Positions 44,708-54,307 of a DNA stretch of 64,000 bases are shown here, piece after piece. Below the pieces are notes generated by a model, which ran no database searches, was not told the origin of the DNA, and saw nothing but the letters and a program-made list of their open reading frames with translations. Source of the stretch: an uncultured Burkholderiales bacterium (GTDB lineage: Bacteria; Pseudomonadota; Gammaproteobacteria; Burkholderiales; Burkholderiaceae_C). Each line of letters opens with the position of its first letter. Position 1 is the stretch's first letter. A program made the translations under genes and the position numbers. The stretch covers positions 1 through 64,000 of the forward strand of contig CAIJIT010000309.1 of assembly GCA_903820745.1 (NCBI GenBank), given 5' to 3'.

Positions 44708-45538
44708 TCAGAGCTTGCCGATGGCGGCCAGTGGCGCGAAATCGGCAGGCTGCTTGTCTTTCCAGGCGACGATCGCCCGGCCCATTTCGGCAGTGTCGAA
44801 AATTGCACTCTGCAACAAGCTCATCTGCTGCAGCGAGGCTGCCACGCCATGGTCGCGCGCATGGTTCAGGGCCAGTTTGCTGCCGGCCACCGCCAGCGGT
44901 GATTTGCCGGCAATCTTCTGTGCGACCTGCATCACATGGGCCAGCAGGCTGTCAGCATCGGGCAGCACCGCATTGACCAGACCGACGGCCAGCGCGCGCT
45001 CAGCCGTCAGCCGCTCTCCGGTATAGGCCAGCTCGCGTGCCAGGCCAGACGGCATGATTCCTTGCAGCCGCTGCAGCACGCCGAGGTCGGCCGCCATACC
45101 GATATTGATTTCCTGCACGCTGAAGAAGGCATCGGCGCTGGCATAGCGGATGTCGCAGGCCGCCGCCAGATCGAAGGCGCCGCCGATGCAGCCGCCCTGG
45201 ATCGCGCAGAGCACCGGAAAGCGCGCTTCATCGAGCGCGGTGAAACAGTCCATCAAGCGGCGCAGCGAATCCTGGAAGCTCAGACGTGATCGCGGGCTGC
45301 TGGTGTCAAGCATCGATCCCTGGCCGGCGAAGGTTTCCAGCGCCATGCCGGCGCAGAAATGCTTGCCGGTCGACGAGATCACCAGCACGCGCGCGCTGCC
45401 GCTGTCGTGCAGCTCGCGCAAGCTGTCGCGCAGCGCCGGAAAGAATTCCGGCACCATCTGGTTCATCCGCTCGGGCCGGTTCAGGACCAGATGGGCGACG
45501 CCGTCCGGGTTGAGGTTCATACTGAAAAAATCGTTCAT
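44708..45538 (-). CDS. Enoyl-CoA hydratase/isomerase family protein
   Basis: A 276-residue crotonase-fold enzyme. The oxyanion-hole segments are KHFCAGMALETFAG and IQGGCIGGAFDLAAACDIRYA; the second gives the helix dipole and GG motif. In the position where ECH has its second catalytic glutamate the sequence reads GMAADLGVLQRLQG, with aspartate instead, as in dienoyl-CoA isomerases. It may act in fatty-acid or aromatic degradation. Its start faces the lysophospholipase gene, with fewer than 60 bases between them. Confidence 0.88.
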   Translation of the reverse strand: MNDFFSMNLNPDGVAHLVLNRPERMNQMVPEFFPALRDSLRELHDSGSARVLVISSTGKHFCAGMALETFAGQGSMLDTSSPRSRLSFQDSLRRLMDCFTALDEARFPVLCAIQGGCIGGAFDLAAACDIRYASADAFFSVQEINIGMAADLGVLQRLQGIMPSGLARELAYTGERLTAERALAVGLVNAVLPDADSLLAHVMQVAQKIAGKSPLAVAGSKLALNHARDHGVAASLQQMSLLQSAIFDTAEMGRAIVAWKDKQPADFAPLAAIGKL

Positions 45539-45588
45539 TGCTCGAATACCGGGTTGTTGATTGCCAAAGCATGCCTACACTTGGCCCC

Positions 45589-46470
45589 ATGCGTAATTTG
45601 CGAACTGTCGACGGATTGCCGCTGCATGGGCGGCAATGGATCAAACCTGGCAATGGCAAGGCGCGCGGGACCGTGTTGATTGTGCATGGACTCGGCGAAC
45701 ATATCGGCCGCTATGAGGCCCTGGCTGCGCGCTTGAATGCTTGGGGCTGGCATGTCGCCGGCTTCGACTTGCGCGGGCATGGGGCTTCAGGCGGCGCGCG
45801 CGGCGATGTCCCCGATACCGAGCAGTTAATGCAGGATCTGGCGCTGGTGATCGACGCGGTGCGCGGTGATGCCTTGTTGGGCGCCGGCCCTTTACTGTTG
45901 CTCGGCCACAGCATGGGAGGTTTGATCGCGGCGCGATTTGTCGCCGGCGGTCTGGCCGGAGCGCAGCTGGAAAAACTGCCGCAATGGTTCAGGCCGGTCG
46001 ACGGGTTGGTGCTGAGTTCGCCGGCGCTCGACCCTGGCATGTCTCTATGGCAGCGCCTACAACTGCGCCTGGGTGTGGCGCTGGCGCCGCATCTGGCGGT
46101 CAGCAATGGGCTCAATCCCGAATGGATTTCACGCGATGCGGCGGTGGTGCAGGCCTACAAGGCCGACCCCTTGGTGCATGACCGCATCACGCCGGCGCTG
46201 GCGAAGCTGATCGTCGATGGCGGCATCGATCTGCGCGACCATGCGCCGGCCTGGAAAATGCCGACCTTGCTGCTCTGGGCCGGCAGCGACCGCTGCGTTG
46301 CGCCGGCTGGCAGCGCAGACTTTGCCGCTGCTGCGCCGCTGGCCTCATTGCGCGCGCTATGCTTTGAGGCCATGTTTCACGAGATCTTCAACGAACCCGA
46401 GCGCGAGCAGGTCTATGCCGCGTTGGAGTCCTGGTTGAATGACTGTTTTGATCGATTGGAGCCCCCATGA
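45589..46470 (+). CDS. Alpha/beta hydrolase, lysophospholipase (monoacylglycerol lipase) type
   Basis: About 293 residues. VLIVHGLGEHIGRYEALA gives the oxyanion hole, LLGHSMGGLIAARF the nucleophile (GHSMG), LWAGSDRCVAP the acid and MFHEIFNEPER the histidine: the full triad of the Hydrolase_4 family. The start is uncertain: ATG 45589 (MRNLRTVDG) has a TACACT box 7 bases before it, and ATG 45571 is an alternative; neither has a clear ribosome site. The stop overlaps the M20 gene by four bases. Confidence 0.88.
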   Translation: MRNLRTVDGLPLHGRQWIKPGNGKARGTVLIVHGLGEHIGRYEALAARLNAWGWHVAGFDLRGHGASGGARGDVPDTEQLMQDLALVIDAVRGDALLGAGPLLLLGHSMGGLIAARFVAGGLAGAQLEKLPQWFRPVDGLVLSSPALDPGMSLWQRLQLRLGVALAPHLAVSNGLNPEWISRDAAVVQAYKADPLVHDRITPALAKLIVDGGIDLRDHAPAWKMPTLLLWAGSDRCVAPAGSADFAAAAPLASLRALCFEAMFHEIFNEPEREQVYAALESWLNDCFDRLEPP

Positions 46471-47942
46471 ATGCACGTGACTTGTCGCTGCCCTTGCAGC
46501 CTGATGACAACAGCGCCATCGGCGCATTTGCCGCCCGCCTCTGGGATGAGGAGATTGTTCCGGCAATGACGCGCTATATCGCGATTCCGGCCAAGAGTCC
46601 GATGTTCGATGCCGATTGGGAGGCCCATGGCCATATCGATCAGGTATTGCGCGAGGCGGCCGCCTGGGTTGAAGGCTGCAAGGTAGCCGGGCTCAAGCTC
46701 GAAGTCATCCGCTTGCCGGGCCGCACGCCGGTGATCTTCTTCGAGGTGCCGGCGACCAAGGCCGATTGCACCGAGACGGTGCTGCTTTACGGCCACCTCG
46801 ACAAGCAACCCGAGTTCAACGGCTGGCGCAATGACCTCGGGCCCTGGACGCCGAAATATGAGGACGGCCGGCTTTACGGTCGCGGTGGTGCTGACGATGG
46901 CTATGCGGTTTATGCCTCGCTGACGGCGATCATGGCGCTGGACCAGCAGGGCATTGCGCGCCCGCGCTGCGTCGGCCTGATCGAGACCTGCGAGGAGAGC
47001 GGCTCCTTCGACCTGCCGGCCTATATCGAGTTGTTGAAAGACCGGCTCGGCCAGGTCTCACTGGTGGTCTGCCTGGACTCGGGCGCCGGCAATTACGAGC
47101 AGCTCTGGTTGACCACCTCGCTGCGCGGCATGGTCAGCGGCGTACTCAAGGTCGAGGTGCTAACCGAAGGCATCCATTCGGGTGAAGGTTCGGGTGTGGT
47201 GCCGTCGAGCTTCCGCGTGCTGCGCCAGTTGCTCGACCGGCTCGAGGACAGCAAGACCGGGCGATTGCTCCCTGATAGCTTCCACTGCGCGATCCCTGCC
47301 AACCGGGTCGAACAGGCCGCAGCGACTGCGGCGATCCTCAAGGACGAGGTCTACAAGCGCCTGCCCTGGGCTTGTGGTGCCGATGGCGGACCGGTGTTGC
47401 CGGTGACTGATGTGCCGGTCGAGGTCTTGCTCAACCGCACCTGGCGGCCGACTTTGTCGGTCACCGGTGTCGATGGGCTGCCCGAGATGCAAAGCGCCGG
47501 CAATGTGCTGCGGCCGCATACCGCTTTCAAGCTGTCGCTGCGCTTGCCGCCACTGATCGACGGCAATCAAGCGGCGCTGCGCTTGAAGGACTTGCTCGAG
47601 GACAACGCGCCCTACAACGCCAAGGTCACTTTCGTGCCCGATGGCCGCGCCGGCGCTTATGGCGCGACCGGCTGGAACACGCCCGAGCTATCGCCCTGGC
47701 TCAGCGCGGCGGTCAATGCCGCCAGCCTGGCGCATTTCGGCGCACCGGTCGGTTATGTCGGGCAGGGCGGCACGATTCCCTTGATGAGCATGCTGCAGAA
47801 ATGTTTCCCGGCAGCACAGATGATGGTCTGTGGCGTGCTGGGCCCGAAAAGCAATGCCCATGGCCCGAACGAGTTCCTGCATGTGCCTTACGGCAAGCGC
47901 TTGACCGCCGCAGTGGCGCAGGTGATGGCCGCCCATCCCTGA
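46467..47942 (+). CDS. M20-family metallopeptidase (CNDP-like dipeptidase)
   Basis: A 491-residue zinc dipeptidase. Metal-binding segments: TVLLYGHLDKQP (first His/Asp), GRGGADDGYAVYAS (bridging Asp), IETCEESGSFDLP (catalytic Glu-Glu) and LDSGAGNYEQ; the last His is in GPKSNAHGPNEFL. A lid/dimerisation domain lies in the middle (residues about 230-400). It belongs to the carnosinase-like dipeptidases, active on cytosolic peptides. Translationally coupled to the lysophospholipase gene by an ATGA overlap. Confidence 0.92.
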   Translation: MNARDLSLPLQPDDNSAIGAFAARLWDEEIVPAMTRYIAIPAKSPMFDADWEAHGHIDQVLREAAAWVEGCKVAGLKLEVIRLPGRTPVIFFEVPATKADCTETVLLYGHLDKQPEFNGWRNDLGPWTPKYEDGRLYGRGGADDGYAVYASLTAIMALDQQGIARPRCVGLIETCEESGSFDLPAYIELLKDRLGQVSLVVCLDSGAGNYEQLWLTTSLRGMVSGVLKVEVLTEGIHSGEGSGVVPSSFRVLRQLLDRLEDSKTGRLLPDSFHCAIPANRVEQAAATAAILKDEVYKRLPWACGADGGPVLPVTDVPVEVLLNRTWRPTLSVTGVDGLPEMQSAGNVLRPHTAFKLSLRLPPLIDGNQAALRLKDLLEDNAPYNAKVTFVPDGRAGAYGATGWNTPELSPWLSAAVNAASLAHFGAPVGYVGQGGTIPLMSMLQKCFPAAQMMVCGVLGPKSNAHGPNEFLHVPYGKRLTAAVAQVMAAHP

Positions 47943-47946
47943 GTTT

Positions 47947-48699
47947 TCAGCGCATTGTGAAGCCGGTCTCGACCAGATTGCCCTGCAGGTCCTGAAGCAG
48001 ATGGGTCAAAGGTGACAGTTGCACATAGCGCGTCGAGACTTTGATCGAATAGGCCAGCAAGCGGGTGATCCGTTCGGCATCGGGCGTCTGGCTGCCGGCC
48101 TGCTTGCGGCGGCAGCATTGGCCCAGCTGTGAAAGATGGCGCTGCAGACCGGTCCATTCGAGTTGGCGCCAGAACTCACCGAAGTCGGCATCGATCGGCA
48201 GGCCAGCGCGGCGCGCCTGCTCCCAATAGCGCACGGCCCAATCGAGTTCCTGCTCTTCGTCCCAGCTGATGTCGGCGTCGCGCAGCAAGGCGGCCAGGTC
48301 ATGGCTGATCGGCCCGAGCATCGCGTCGCCCGAGGGTGAATCGCCATGCATGGCCAGTTGCGGCTGGGCGCTGAGGTTGTCGATCAGCAACTGGCAACTG
48401 TGCTGCCACCATTTGGCCTGGGTTTCATTCCACTGCCTGCCGAACTCGATTTGCACGCAGCTGTCGACGAATTGCTGCAACTCGCGCTGCACCACCGCGG
48501 CATCGAAAGCGGCCAGTCTTGTCGCATCGAGATTGAGCTGCCATTGCAGAAGGGCTTGAGTGGCGCCCCGCATCAGTCGGTCGCAGGCGGCCGGACCTTG
48601 CGCTTGCGCGGTACGCAGCGCGGGCAGCGGCAGCAGCGGCCGCAACCAGGCGAGAAAGCAGTCTTCGCCGGCTTGATCAGCATTGTCGTGAGGATTCAT
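47947..48699 (-). CDS. AmgK-like protein lacking the kinase N-lobe and metal-binding loop
   Basis: A 250-residue protein whose C-terminal 130 residues match the end of the cell-wall sugar kinase AmgK (N-acetylmuramate/N-acetylglucosamine recycling): GPISHDLAALLRDADISWDE, ELDWAVRYWEQARRAGLP and WTGLQRHLSQLG. Residues 45-118 resemble the AmgK middle part. But the usual 90-residue ATP-binding N-lobe is absent, and between MHGD (117-120) and GPISHD the segment with the catalytic-loop asparagine and the DFQD metal ligands is missing. It is therefore unlikely to be an active kinase. Its place beside lptD is the usual place for amgK. The partner murU is not in the window. Confidence 0.75.
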   Translation of the reverse strand: MNPHDNADQAGEDCFLAWLRPLLPLPALRTAQAQGPAACDRLMRGATQALLQWQLNLDATRLAAFDAAVVQRELQQFVDSCVQIEFGRQWNETQAKWWQHSCQLLIDNLSAQPQLAMHGDSPSGDAMLGPISHDLAALLRDADISWDEEQELDWAVRYWEQARRAGLPIDADFGEFWRQLEWTGLQRHLSQLGQCCRRKQAGSQTPDAERITRLLAYSIKVSTRYVQLSPLTHLLQDLQGNLVETGFTMR

Positions 48700-48738
48700 C
48701 TGGGTTCGTAGTCGGTTGTTCGGCGAGGCACGGGCCTC

Positions 48739-51207
48739 ATGGATAATCGATTTTACTTTTCCGTCGGCCTAGCCCCGTCGGTCCTGCAACCCTCCTGTTT
48801 GCCCATTCATCCAGACGCCGTGCCGCGCCAACTCCCTTCGTCCTTGTCTCGATCGATTCCCGCCAGCTTCTGGCGTCGGTGGGTCTGGGTCTGCTTGTTT
48901 GCGCCGGCGCTGCTCAGCGCTGCGGAGTCCGGGCAGGACGCCGTCTCCTTGAACCTTAGACCGGCCCGAGTGCTGGGGGCGAGCGGCAAGTCAGCCAGCA
49001 AACCTGCGTTGGTCTTGAGCGCCGATCGCTTGAGCATTCCGATCGATCAGACGGCGACCGCGCAAGGTGATGCCGAGTTGCGCTTCGGCGAGTTGCTGCT
49101 GCGCGCCGGCAATGTCAGCTATGACCCGGGCAGCGACAGGGCGCATGCCGAGGGCAATGTCTCGATCAGCCGCGCGGGTAGCGTGTTCCGCGGGCCGGAG
49201 TTGACACTCTACGTCAGTCGTTTCGAAGGTGAATTTCTCCATCCGACTTACTTTTTTTCGCTCACCGGCGGCGGCGGCAAGGCCGACAAGATCACCTTCA
49301 TCGACGCCGACCATCTGCGCGCCGATGCCGCGAGTTACAGCAGTTGCCCGATCGATCAGGGGCAACAGCCGGCTTGGCAGATCAGCGCGAGCAAGTTGGG
49401 CATGGATTTCGAACGCAATGAGGGATTGGCCAACGGCGCCGTCTTGCATTTTTTGGGCGTACCGATCCTGGCCGCGCCAGCCTTGAGTTTCCCCCTCGGC
49501 GGCCAGCGCAAGTCGGGTTGGTTGCCGCCCAATATCAGCCTGGACAATCGCAGCGGCGTCGAACTGGGACTGCCCTTTTACTGGAACCTGGCGCCGCAAC
49601 GCGACCTGACCTTGACGCCGTTCCTGATGACCAAGCGCGGCGCAGGTCTGGACAGTGAATTCCGCTATCTTGAGGCGGCGCATGCAGGCAAGATCAGCCT
49701 CAACTTGTTGCCCGGCGACCGCGTGGCAGAGCGCTCGCGCTGGGCGCTCAACCTGCTTCAGGATGGCGATGCAGGCGCTGATTGGCGCTATCGCATGCGG
49801 GCCGAGCGTGTCTCCGATGACAACTACTGGAAGGACATGCCGGGGCGCATGCACAGCCAGACCCAGCGGTTGCTGGCGGGGGACTTTCAACTGAACCGTC
49901 GCCAGGACCTGTCCTGGGGCGAGTTGCAGACTTATGCCAGGGTCCAGCATTGGCAAGCCTTGCAGGGGACGGATCCATTGGCGCAGTTCGTCACGCCCTA
50001 TCAGCGCTCGCCGCAGGTCGGCATGCGGGTGACATCCGATGCCGATGCCGCAATGCTGGAAGGCTTCCAACCCTGGGGACGCAGAGCCCGTCTGGAGGGT
50101 GCACTGGAACTTGAATACAACCGTTTCGACCTGTCGCCGGATGCGCTGCAAAGCCAAATGCAGACCGGCCAGCGCGTTCATCTGCTGGGACATCTGAGCT
50201 TGCCGCTGGGCGGCCCCGCCTGGTGGCTGGTGCCGAGTCTGGCGGTCAATGCTGCCAGTTACACGCTCGACCAGCAGCAGGCCGATGGTCGACGCAACAT
50301 GGGCCGCGTACTGCCGACCTTCAGCGTCGATCACGGCTGGGTGTTCGAGCGCGACACCCAGATGTTCGGGCTGAAGCTGCGCCAGACGCTCGAGCCGCGT
50401 CTGCGTTATATCAACACGCCTTTTGTAGCGCAGCAGAACCTCCCGAACTTCGATTCCGCACCGAAGGATTTCAACTTTGATTCGATCTATGCCGAGAACC
50501 AGTTTTCCGGCGTCGATCGGGTGTCGGATGCGAACAAGTTGACCCTGGGTGCGACCAGCCGCTGGGTCAATCCGGAAAAGGGCGAAGAGTTGCTGCGTCT
50601 GGGCTTGGTACAGCAACTCCTGTTTCGCGACCAGCGCATCACGCCCGACGGCGTGCCGGTGACGCAAAAAGTTTCGGACTTGCTGCTGCTCGGCTCCGTC
50701 TATCTGGATCAGCAATGGTGGGCCGATGGCACGCTTGAATACAACCCCGAAACCAGACGCACCGTGCGCAATGTCTCGCGCCTGCGCTTTTCGCCGGGAC
50801 CATTCCGCACGGTCAGCCTGGCTTACCGACTGGCTGCAGGACAGAGCGAACAGGTCGAACTGGCTTGGCAATGGCCGTTATATAGCCAGGATACTGCGCG
50901 CAATCGCGGCTCCTGTAGCGGTGCCTGGTACAGCGCTGGAAGGCTTCAGTACAGCTTGCGCGATGCCAGGTTGACCGATTCAGTGCTGGGTTTTGAATAT
51001 GATGCTGGCTGCTGGCTGCTGCGCTTCGGTGCCGAGCGGCTCTCGACCGGTCTGGCTGAAACGAACACTCGCTTGATGCTGCAATTGGAACTGGTGGGAT
51101 TGTCTCAACTGGGTTCCAACGCGCTCAAGGTCTTGAGGGACAATATACCCGGTTACCGACAGCTGAGCTCCGACCGCTCTGCAAGCACAGAAGCTCCCTA
51201 TGACTGA
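48739..51207 (+). CDS. lptD: LPS-assembly outer-membrane protein LptD
   Basis: An 822-residue protein that inserts lipopolysaccharide into the outer leaflet with LptE. After a signal region (hydrophobic stretch at residues about 50-62, WVWVCLFAPALLSAA) come the periplasmic LptA-like jellyroll (ADRLSIPIDQTATAQGDAEL onward) and a 26-strand barrel. Cysteines remain in SYSSCPID, NRGSCSGAW and DAGCWLLRF; disulfides across the two domains, made by DsbA, are needed in E. coli. The long N-terminus before the signal helix makes the start uncertain; ATG 48739 is kept because similar starts are known in Burkholderiales. It overlaps surA by eight bases. Confidence 0.93.
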   Translation: MDNRFYFSVGLAPSVLQPSCLPIHPDAVPRQLPSSLSRSIPASFWRRWVWVCLFAPALLSAAESGQDAVSLNLRPARVLGASGKSASKPALVLSADRLSIPIDQTATAQGDAELRFGELLLRAGNVSYDPGSDRAHAEGNVSISRAGSVFRGPELTLYVSRFEGEFLHPTYFFSLTGGGGKADKITFIDADHLRADAASYSSCPIDQGQQPAWQISASKLGMDFERNEGLANGAVLHFLGVPILAAPALSFPLGGQRKSGWLPPNISLDNRSGVELGLPFYWNLAPQRDLTLTPFLMTKRGAGLDSEFRYLEAAHAGKISLNLLPGDRVAERSRWALNLLQDGDAGADWRYRMRAERVSDDNYWKDMPGRMHSQTQRLLAGDFQLNRRQDLSWGELQTYARVQHWQALQGTDPLAQFVTPYQRSPQVGMRVTSDADAAMLEGFQPWGRRARLEGALELEYNRFDLSPDALQSQMQTGQRVHLLGHLSLPLGGPAWWLVPSLAVNAASYTLDQQQADGRRNMGRVLPTFSVDHGWVFERDTQMFGLKLRQTLEPRLRYINTPFVAQQNLPNFDSAPKDFNFDSIYAENQFSGVDRVSDANKLTLGATSRWVNPEKGEELLRLGLVQQLLFRDQRITPDGVPVTQKVSDLLLLGSVYLDQQWWADGTLEYNPETRRTVRNVSRLRFSPGPFRTVSLAYRLAAGQSEQVELAWQWPLYSQDTARNRGSCSGAWYSAGRLQYSLRDARLTDSVLGFEYDAGCWLLRFGAERLSTGLAETNTRLMLQLELVGLSQLGSNALKVLRDNIPGYRQLSSDRSASTEAPYD

Positions 51208-52519
51208 TATGTTGATCCGTTTTCTCACAATGGCTGGCGCCGCCTTGCTGGCAACGCTGACGCTGGCCGTTGATTCTCAAGCCGCCCAAATTTTGCCTGG
51301 CGATTACATTGCAGCGGTGGTAAATCAGGACGTCGTGGCTGCCACCGAGGTGATGCAGCGCACCGAACGCTTGCGTCAGGACGCCAAGCAGCGCGGCGAA
51401 TTGATGCCTGACACGCTGGTGCTGCGCAAGCTGGCGCTGGAAGCGTTGATCGAGGATCGCGTGCTCGTCACCTACGCCCGCGAAAGCGGAAGCAAGGTCG
51501 ATGAGCCCGAGCTCGACCGGGTGGTCGGCAATGTGGCGGCGCAGAACAAGCTGACGCTGGATCAGTTGCGCGAAAGGCTGAAGATCGAAGGCATGGAGTT
51601 CCGGCGCTTCCGCGAGAACCTGCGTGACCAACTGCTGACTGAGCGGGTGCGTGAACGCGAAGTGCAGGCCCGCATCCGCATCACCGATGGCGACATCGAC
51701 CAGTACCTGGAAAAGCGTCGTGAACAATTGAGTGTGGGCGGCCAGCTGAACCTGGCGCAGATCCTTGTCACCGTGCCCGAAGGTGCTGCTGACAGTCTGG
51801 TGGCTGAACGCCGGGCCCGCGCCGAAAGCGCCTTGGCAAGGATCAAGGCTGGCGAGGACTTTGCAAAAGTTGCGAAGGAAATTTCCGAAGACGGCAACAA
51901 GGAACGCGGCGGCGAGATCGGGCTGCGACAGGCAGACCGTCTGCCCGACCTCTTCATCGAAGCGATCAAGGGCGTGAAGGTCGGCGAGTTGAGCCCGCAA
52001 TTGCTGCGGTCAGGCGCCGGTTTCCATCTGCTCAAGCTGCTTGACCAGCAGGGTGCCGCTTCACTGACATCGGTGGTTCAGACCCGGGCCCGACATGTGC
52101 TGTTGCGCCCTTCGCCGCAATTGACCGGCGAGGTGGCAACACGCCGGTTGGCCGAGTTCAAACGATTGATCGAAACGGGCGTTACCAGCTTCGAAAAGGT
52201 CGCGCGCGAAAATTCCGAGGATGGCAGCGCACCCGAAGGGGGCGAACTGGGTTGGACTGCTCCGGGCGGCTTTGTGCCCGAGTTTGAAGAGGCGATGAAC
52301 GCCTTGCCGATCGGCGGCATCTCCGCACCGGTGCTGTCGCGCTTCGGCGTGCATTTGATCCAGGTGCTGGAACGCCGTACGACCGAGATCGAGGTCAAGC
52401 AATTGCGTGAGCAGGCGCGTACCGCTTTGCGTGAGCAGAAGTACGACGATGCCTACAAGGACTGGGTCAAGGATCTGCGTGCCCGCGCCTTCGTCGAGTT
52501 GCGCGAGTGGCAGGACTGA
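51200..52519 (+). CDS. surA: Periplasmic chaperone/peptidyl-prolyl isomerase SurA
   Basis: A 439-residue chaperone for outer-membrane proteins, LptD among them. A signal peptide (ending SQAA) is followed by the N-terminal chaperone domain ([18 protein letters not shown]), then two parvulin domains (residues about 180-280, starting [11 protein letters not shown], and about 290-390, starting [11 protein letters not shown], with [18 protein letters not shown]), and a C-terminal helix. Overlaps lptD, so both are made together. Confidence 0.95.
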   Translation: MTDMLIRFLTMAGAALLATLTLAVDSQAAQILPGDYIAAVVNQDVVAATEVMQRTERLRQDAKQRGELMPDTLVLRKLALEALIEDRVLVTYARESGSKVDEPELDRVVGNVAAQNKLTLDQLRERLKIEGMEFRRFRENLRDQLLTERVREREVQARIRITDGDIDQYLEKRREQLSVGGQLNLAQILVTVPEGAADSLVAERRARAESALARIKAGEDFAKVAKEISEDGNKERGGEIGLRQADRLPDLFIEAIKGVKVGELSPQLLRSGAGFHLLKLLDQQGAASLTSVVQTRARHVLLRPSPQLTGEVATRRLAEFKRLIETGVTSFEKVARENSEDGSAPEGGELGWTAPGGFVPEFEEAMNALPIGGISAPVLSRFGVHLIQVLERRTTEIEVKQLREQARTALREQKYDDAYKDWVKDLRARAFVELREWQD

Positions 52520-52523
52520 CTGC

Positions 52524-53312
52524 GTGGCCAAGCATTTGGCGCGCAAGCGCTTCGGCCAGCATTTCCTGACCGACGTCAACATCATCGAAGCCATTGTCGA
52601 CGCCATCGATCCGCGTCAGGGCGATGCGCTGGTCGAGATCGGCCCCGGCCTCGGAGCGATGACGCTGCCGCTGCTCAAACGCCTCAAGCCGTTCAGCGTG
52701 ATCGAGCTTGATCGTGATCTCGCTGCGCGCCTGCGTCAACGCGAGGGGCTTGACGTGATCGAGTCCGACGTGCTGCGCGTCGATTTCGCTGCGCTGGCCG
52801 TTGCCAAGGGCAAGAAGCTGCGGGTGGTCGGCAACCTGCCCTACAACATCTCGACACCGATCCTGTTCCATTTGCTCGGCTTCGTCGACCATGTCGTCGA
52901 CCAGCATTTCATGCTGCAAAAGGAAGTGGTCGACCGCATGGCCGCAAGCCCGGGTTGCAAGGACTTCGGCCGTTTGACGGTGATGCTGCAATGGCGTTAT
53001 GCGATCGAATCGGTGCTGAATGTGCCGCCCGAAGCTTTCGACCCACCGCCCAGAGTCAACTCGGCAATCGTGCGCATGCAGCCCTATGCAAGGCCGCCGG
53101 TCGTGGATCCGGTCTTGCTCGGTGCGCTTGTGACTTCGGCTTTTTCACAGCGCCGCAAGTTGCTGCGCCACAGCCTGGGCATCTGGCTGACTGCGCGCGG
53201 TTTCACGGGGCAGTTCGACCTGCAGCGCCGCGCTGAAGAGGTGCCGGTGGCCGAATATGTGGCATTGGCACAGACAATCGCTGCAACCACGGCGGCAGCA
53301 CCAAGCGCCTGA
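52524..53312 (+). CDS. rsmA: 16S rRNA dimethyladenosine transferase RsmA (KsgA)
   Basis: A 262-residue methyltransferase that dimethylates A1518 and A1519 of 16S rRNA. Motifs: [11 protein letters not shown], the SAM loop [27 protein letters not shown], and the catalytic [15 protein letters not shown]. The start is GTG at 52524 ([12 protein letters not shown]), five bases after the surA stop. The pdxA gene that usually lies between surA and rsmA is missing here. Confidence 0.96.
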   Translation: MAKHLARKRFGQHFLTDVNIIEAIVDAIDPRQGDALVEIGPGLGAMTLPLLKRLKPFSVIELDRDLAARLRQREGLDVIESDVLRVDFAALAVAKGKKLRVVGNLPYNISTPILFHLLGFVDHVVDQHFMLQKEVVDRMAASPGCKDFGRLTVMLQWRYAIESVLNVPPEAFDPPPRVNSAIVRMQPYARPPVVDPVLLGALVTSAFSQRRKLLRHSLGIWLTARGFTGQFDLQRRAEEVPVAEYVALAQTIAATTAAAPSA

Positions 53313-53326
53313 TCTCTGTCAGGCGG

Positions 53327-54307
53327 TCATTCGGCCTTCAAGCCGGCCTTGTCGATGACGATTTTCCAATCGCGAATGCCCGTCTTGATTTGTTCGGTCA
53401 TCAATGCCGTCGGTGCATGCACGGTAGTCCAACCCTGCTCGAGCAAGGCGGTCTTGACCTCCGGCATCAACAAGATCCGGCTTACATCGGCGTGAATTTT
53501 CTCGATGATCGCCGGTGCCGTGCCGGCAGGTGCAAGCAGGCCGTACCAGGACGCGACCCGGTAGCCGGGTAGCCCCAGCTTCCTGATTGGTTGCACGCCA
53601 GGCAAAATCTCGATTTGATTTTCAGCCGTCACCGCCAGAGCCCGCAGGCGCCCGGATTTCACGAACTGGACCACTGACGGGACAGTGGAGAAGATCATGT
53701 CGATGTCGCCGGCGAGCAAGGCAGAAGCCGCCGGAGCGCCGCCACGGTAGGGAACATGCAGCATGTCCACGCCGGCTTGCTGTTTGAAGACTTCGCCCGC
53801 CAGATGGCCAGTGGTGGCGATCCCGGAGGAACCGAACTTCAACAGGCCCGGATTGGCCCGGCCGTAGGCGATCAGCTCGGGCAGCGATTTGGCTGGCACC
53901 CGGTCATTGACCACCAGCACGTTCTCGACGTTCACCAACATCGCGATCGGCGCGAAATCCTTCTCCGGGTCGTAAGGCATCTTCTTGACCAGGCTCGGCA
54001 GCACCTCCATCGGCCCGACCGAACCGAGCAGCAAGGTATAGCCATCGCGCTCGGCCCGCGCTACGGCAGTCCCGGCGATCAGCCCGCCCGCGCCGCCCTT
54101 GTTGTCAACGATAACGGTCTGGTTCCAGGCTTCGCCGAGTTTTTGCGCCAGGATCCGCGCCAGGATGTCAGTGGCGCCACCCGGAGCGAACGGGCTGATG
54201 ATCTTGACCGGGTGGTTGGGGTAATTTCCCACTGGCTGCGCATCGGCGCCGGGCGCCAGCAGCAAAGTTGCGCCGAAAATTAAGCAAGCTGTGAATGCTG
54301 TTTTCAT
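53327..54307 (-). CDS. Bug-family (TTT transporter) periplasmic solute receptor
   Basis: A 326-residue Bug/TctC receptor with a signal peptide ending GADAQ and motifs YPNHPVKIISPFAPGGATD, DNKGGAGGLIAG and DMLHVPYRGGAPA. It starts on the base directly after the stop codon of the S9 peptidase gene, so the two are one transcription unit. Its ligand is unknown; the pairing with a secreted peptidase would fit uptake of an amino acid or a peptide product, but this is inference. Confidence 0.9.
   Translation of the reverse strand: MKTAFTACLIFGATLLLAPGADAQPVGNYPNHPVKIISPFAPGGATDILARILAQKLGEAWNQTVIVDNKGGAGGLIAGTAVARAERDGYTLLLGSVGPMEVLPSLVKKMPYDPEKDFAPIAMLVNVENVLVVNDRVPAKSLPELIAYGRANPGLLKFGSSGIATTGHLAGEVFKQQAGVDMLHVPYRGGAPAASALLAGDIDMIFSTVPSVVQFVKSGRLRALAVTAENQIEILPGVQPIRKLGLPGYRVASWYGLLAPAGTAPAIIEKIHADVSRILLMPEVKTALLEQGWTTVHAPTALMTEQIKTGIRDWKIVIDKAGLKAE

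Noticed and set aside
48991-50871. 626-codon antisense frame over lptD
   Set aside because: Same reason: lptD has clear family motifs on the other strand and the antisense product resembles nothing.
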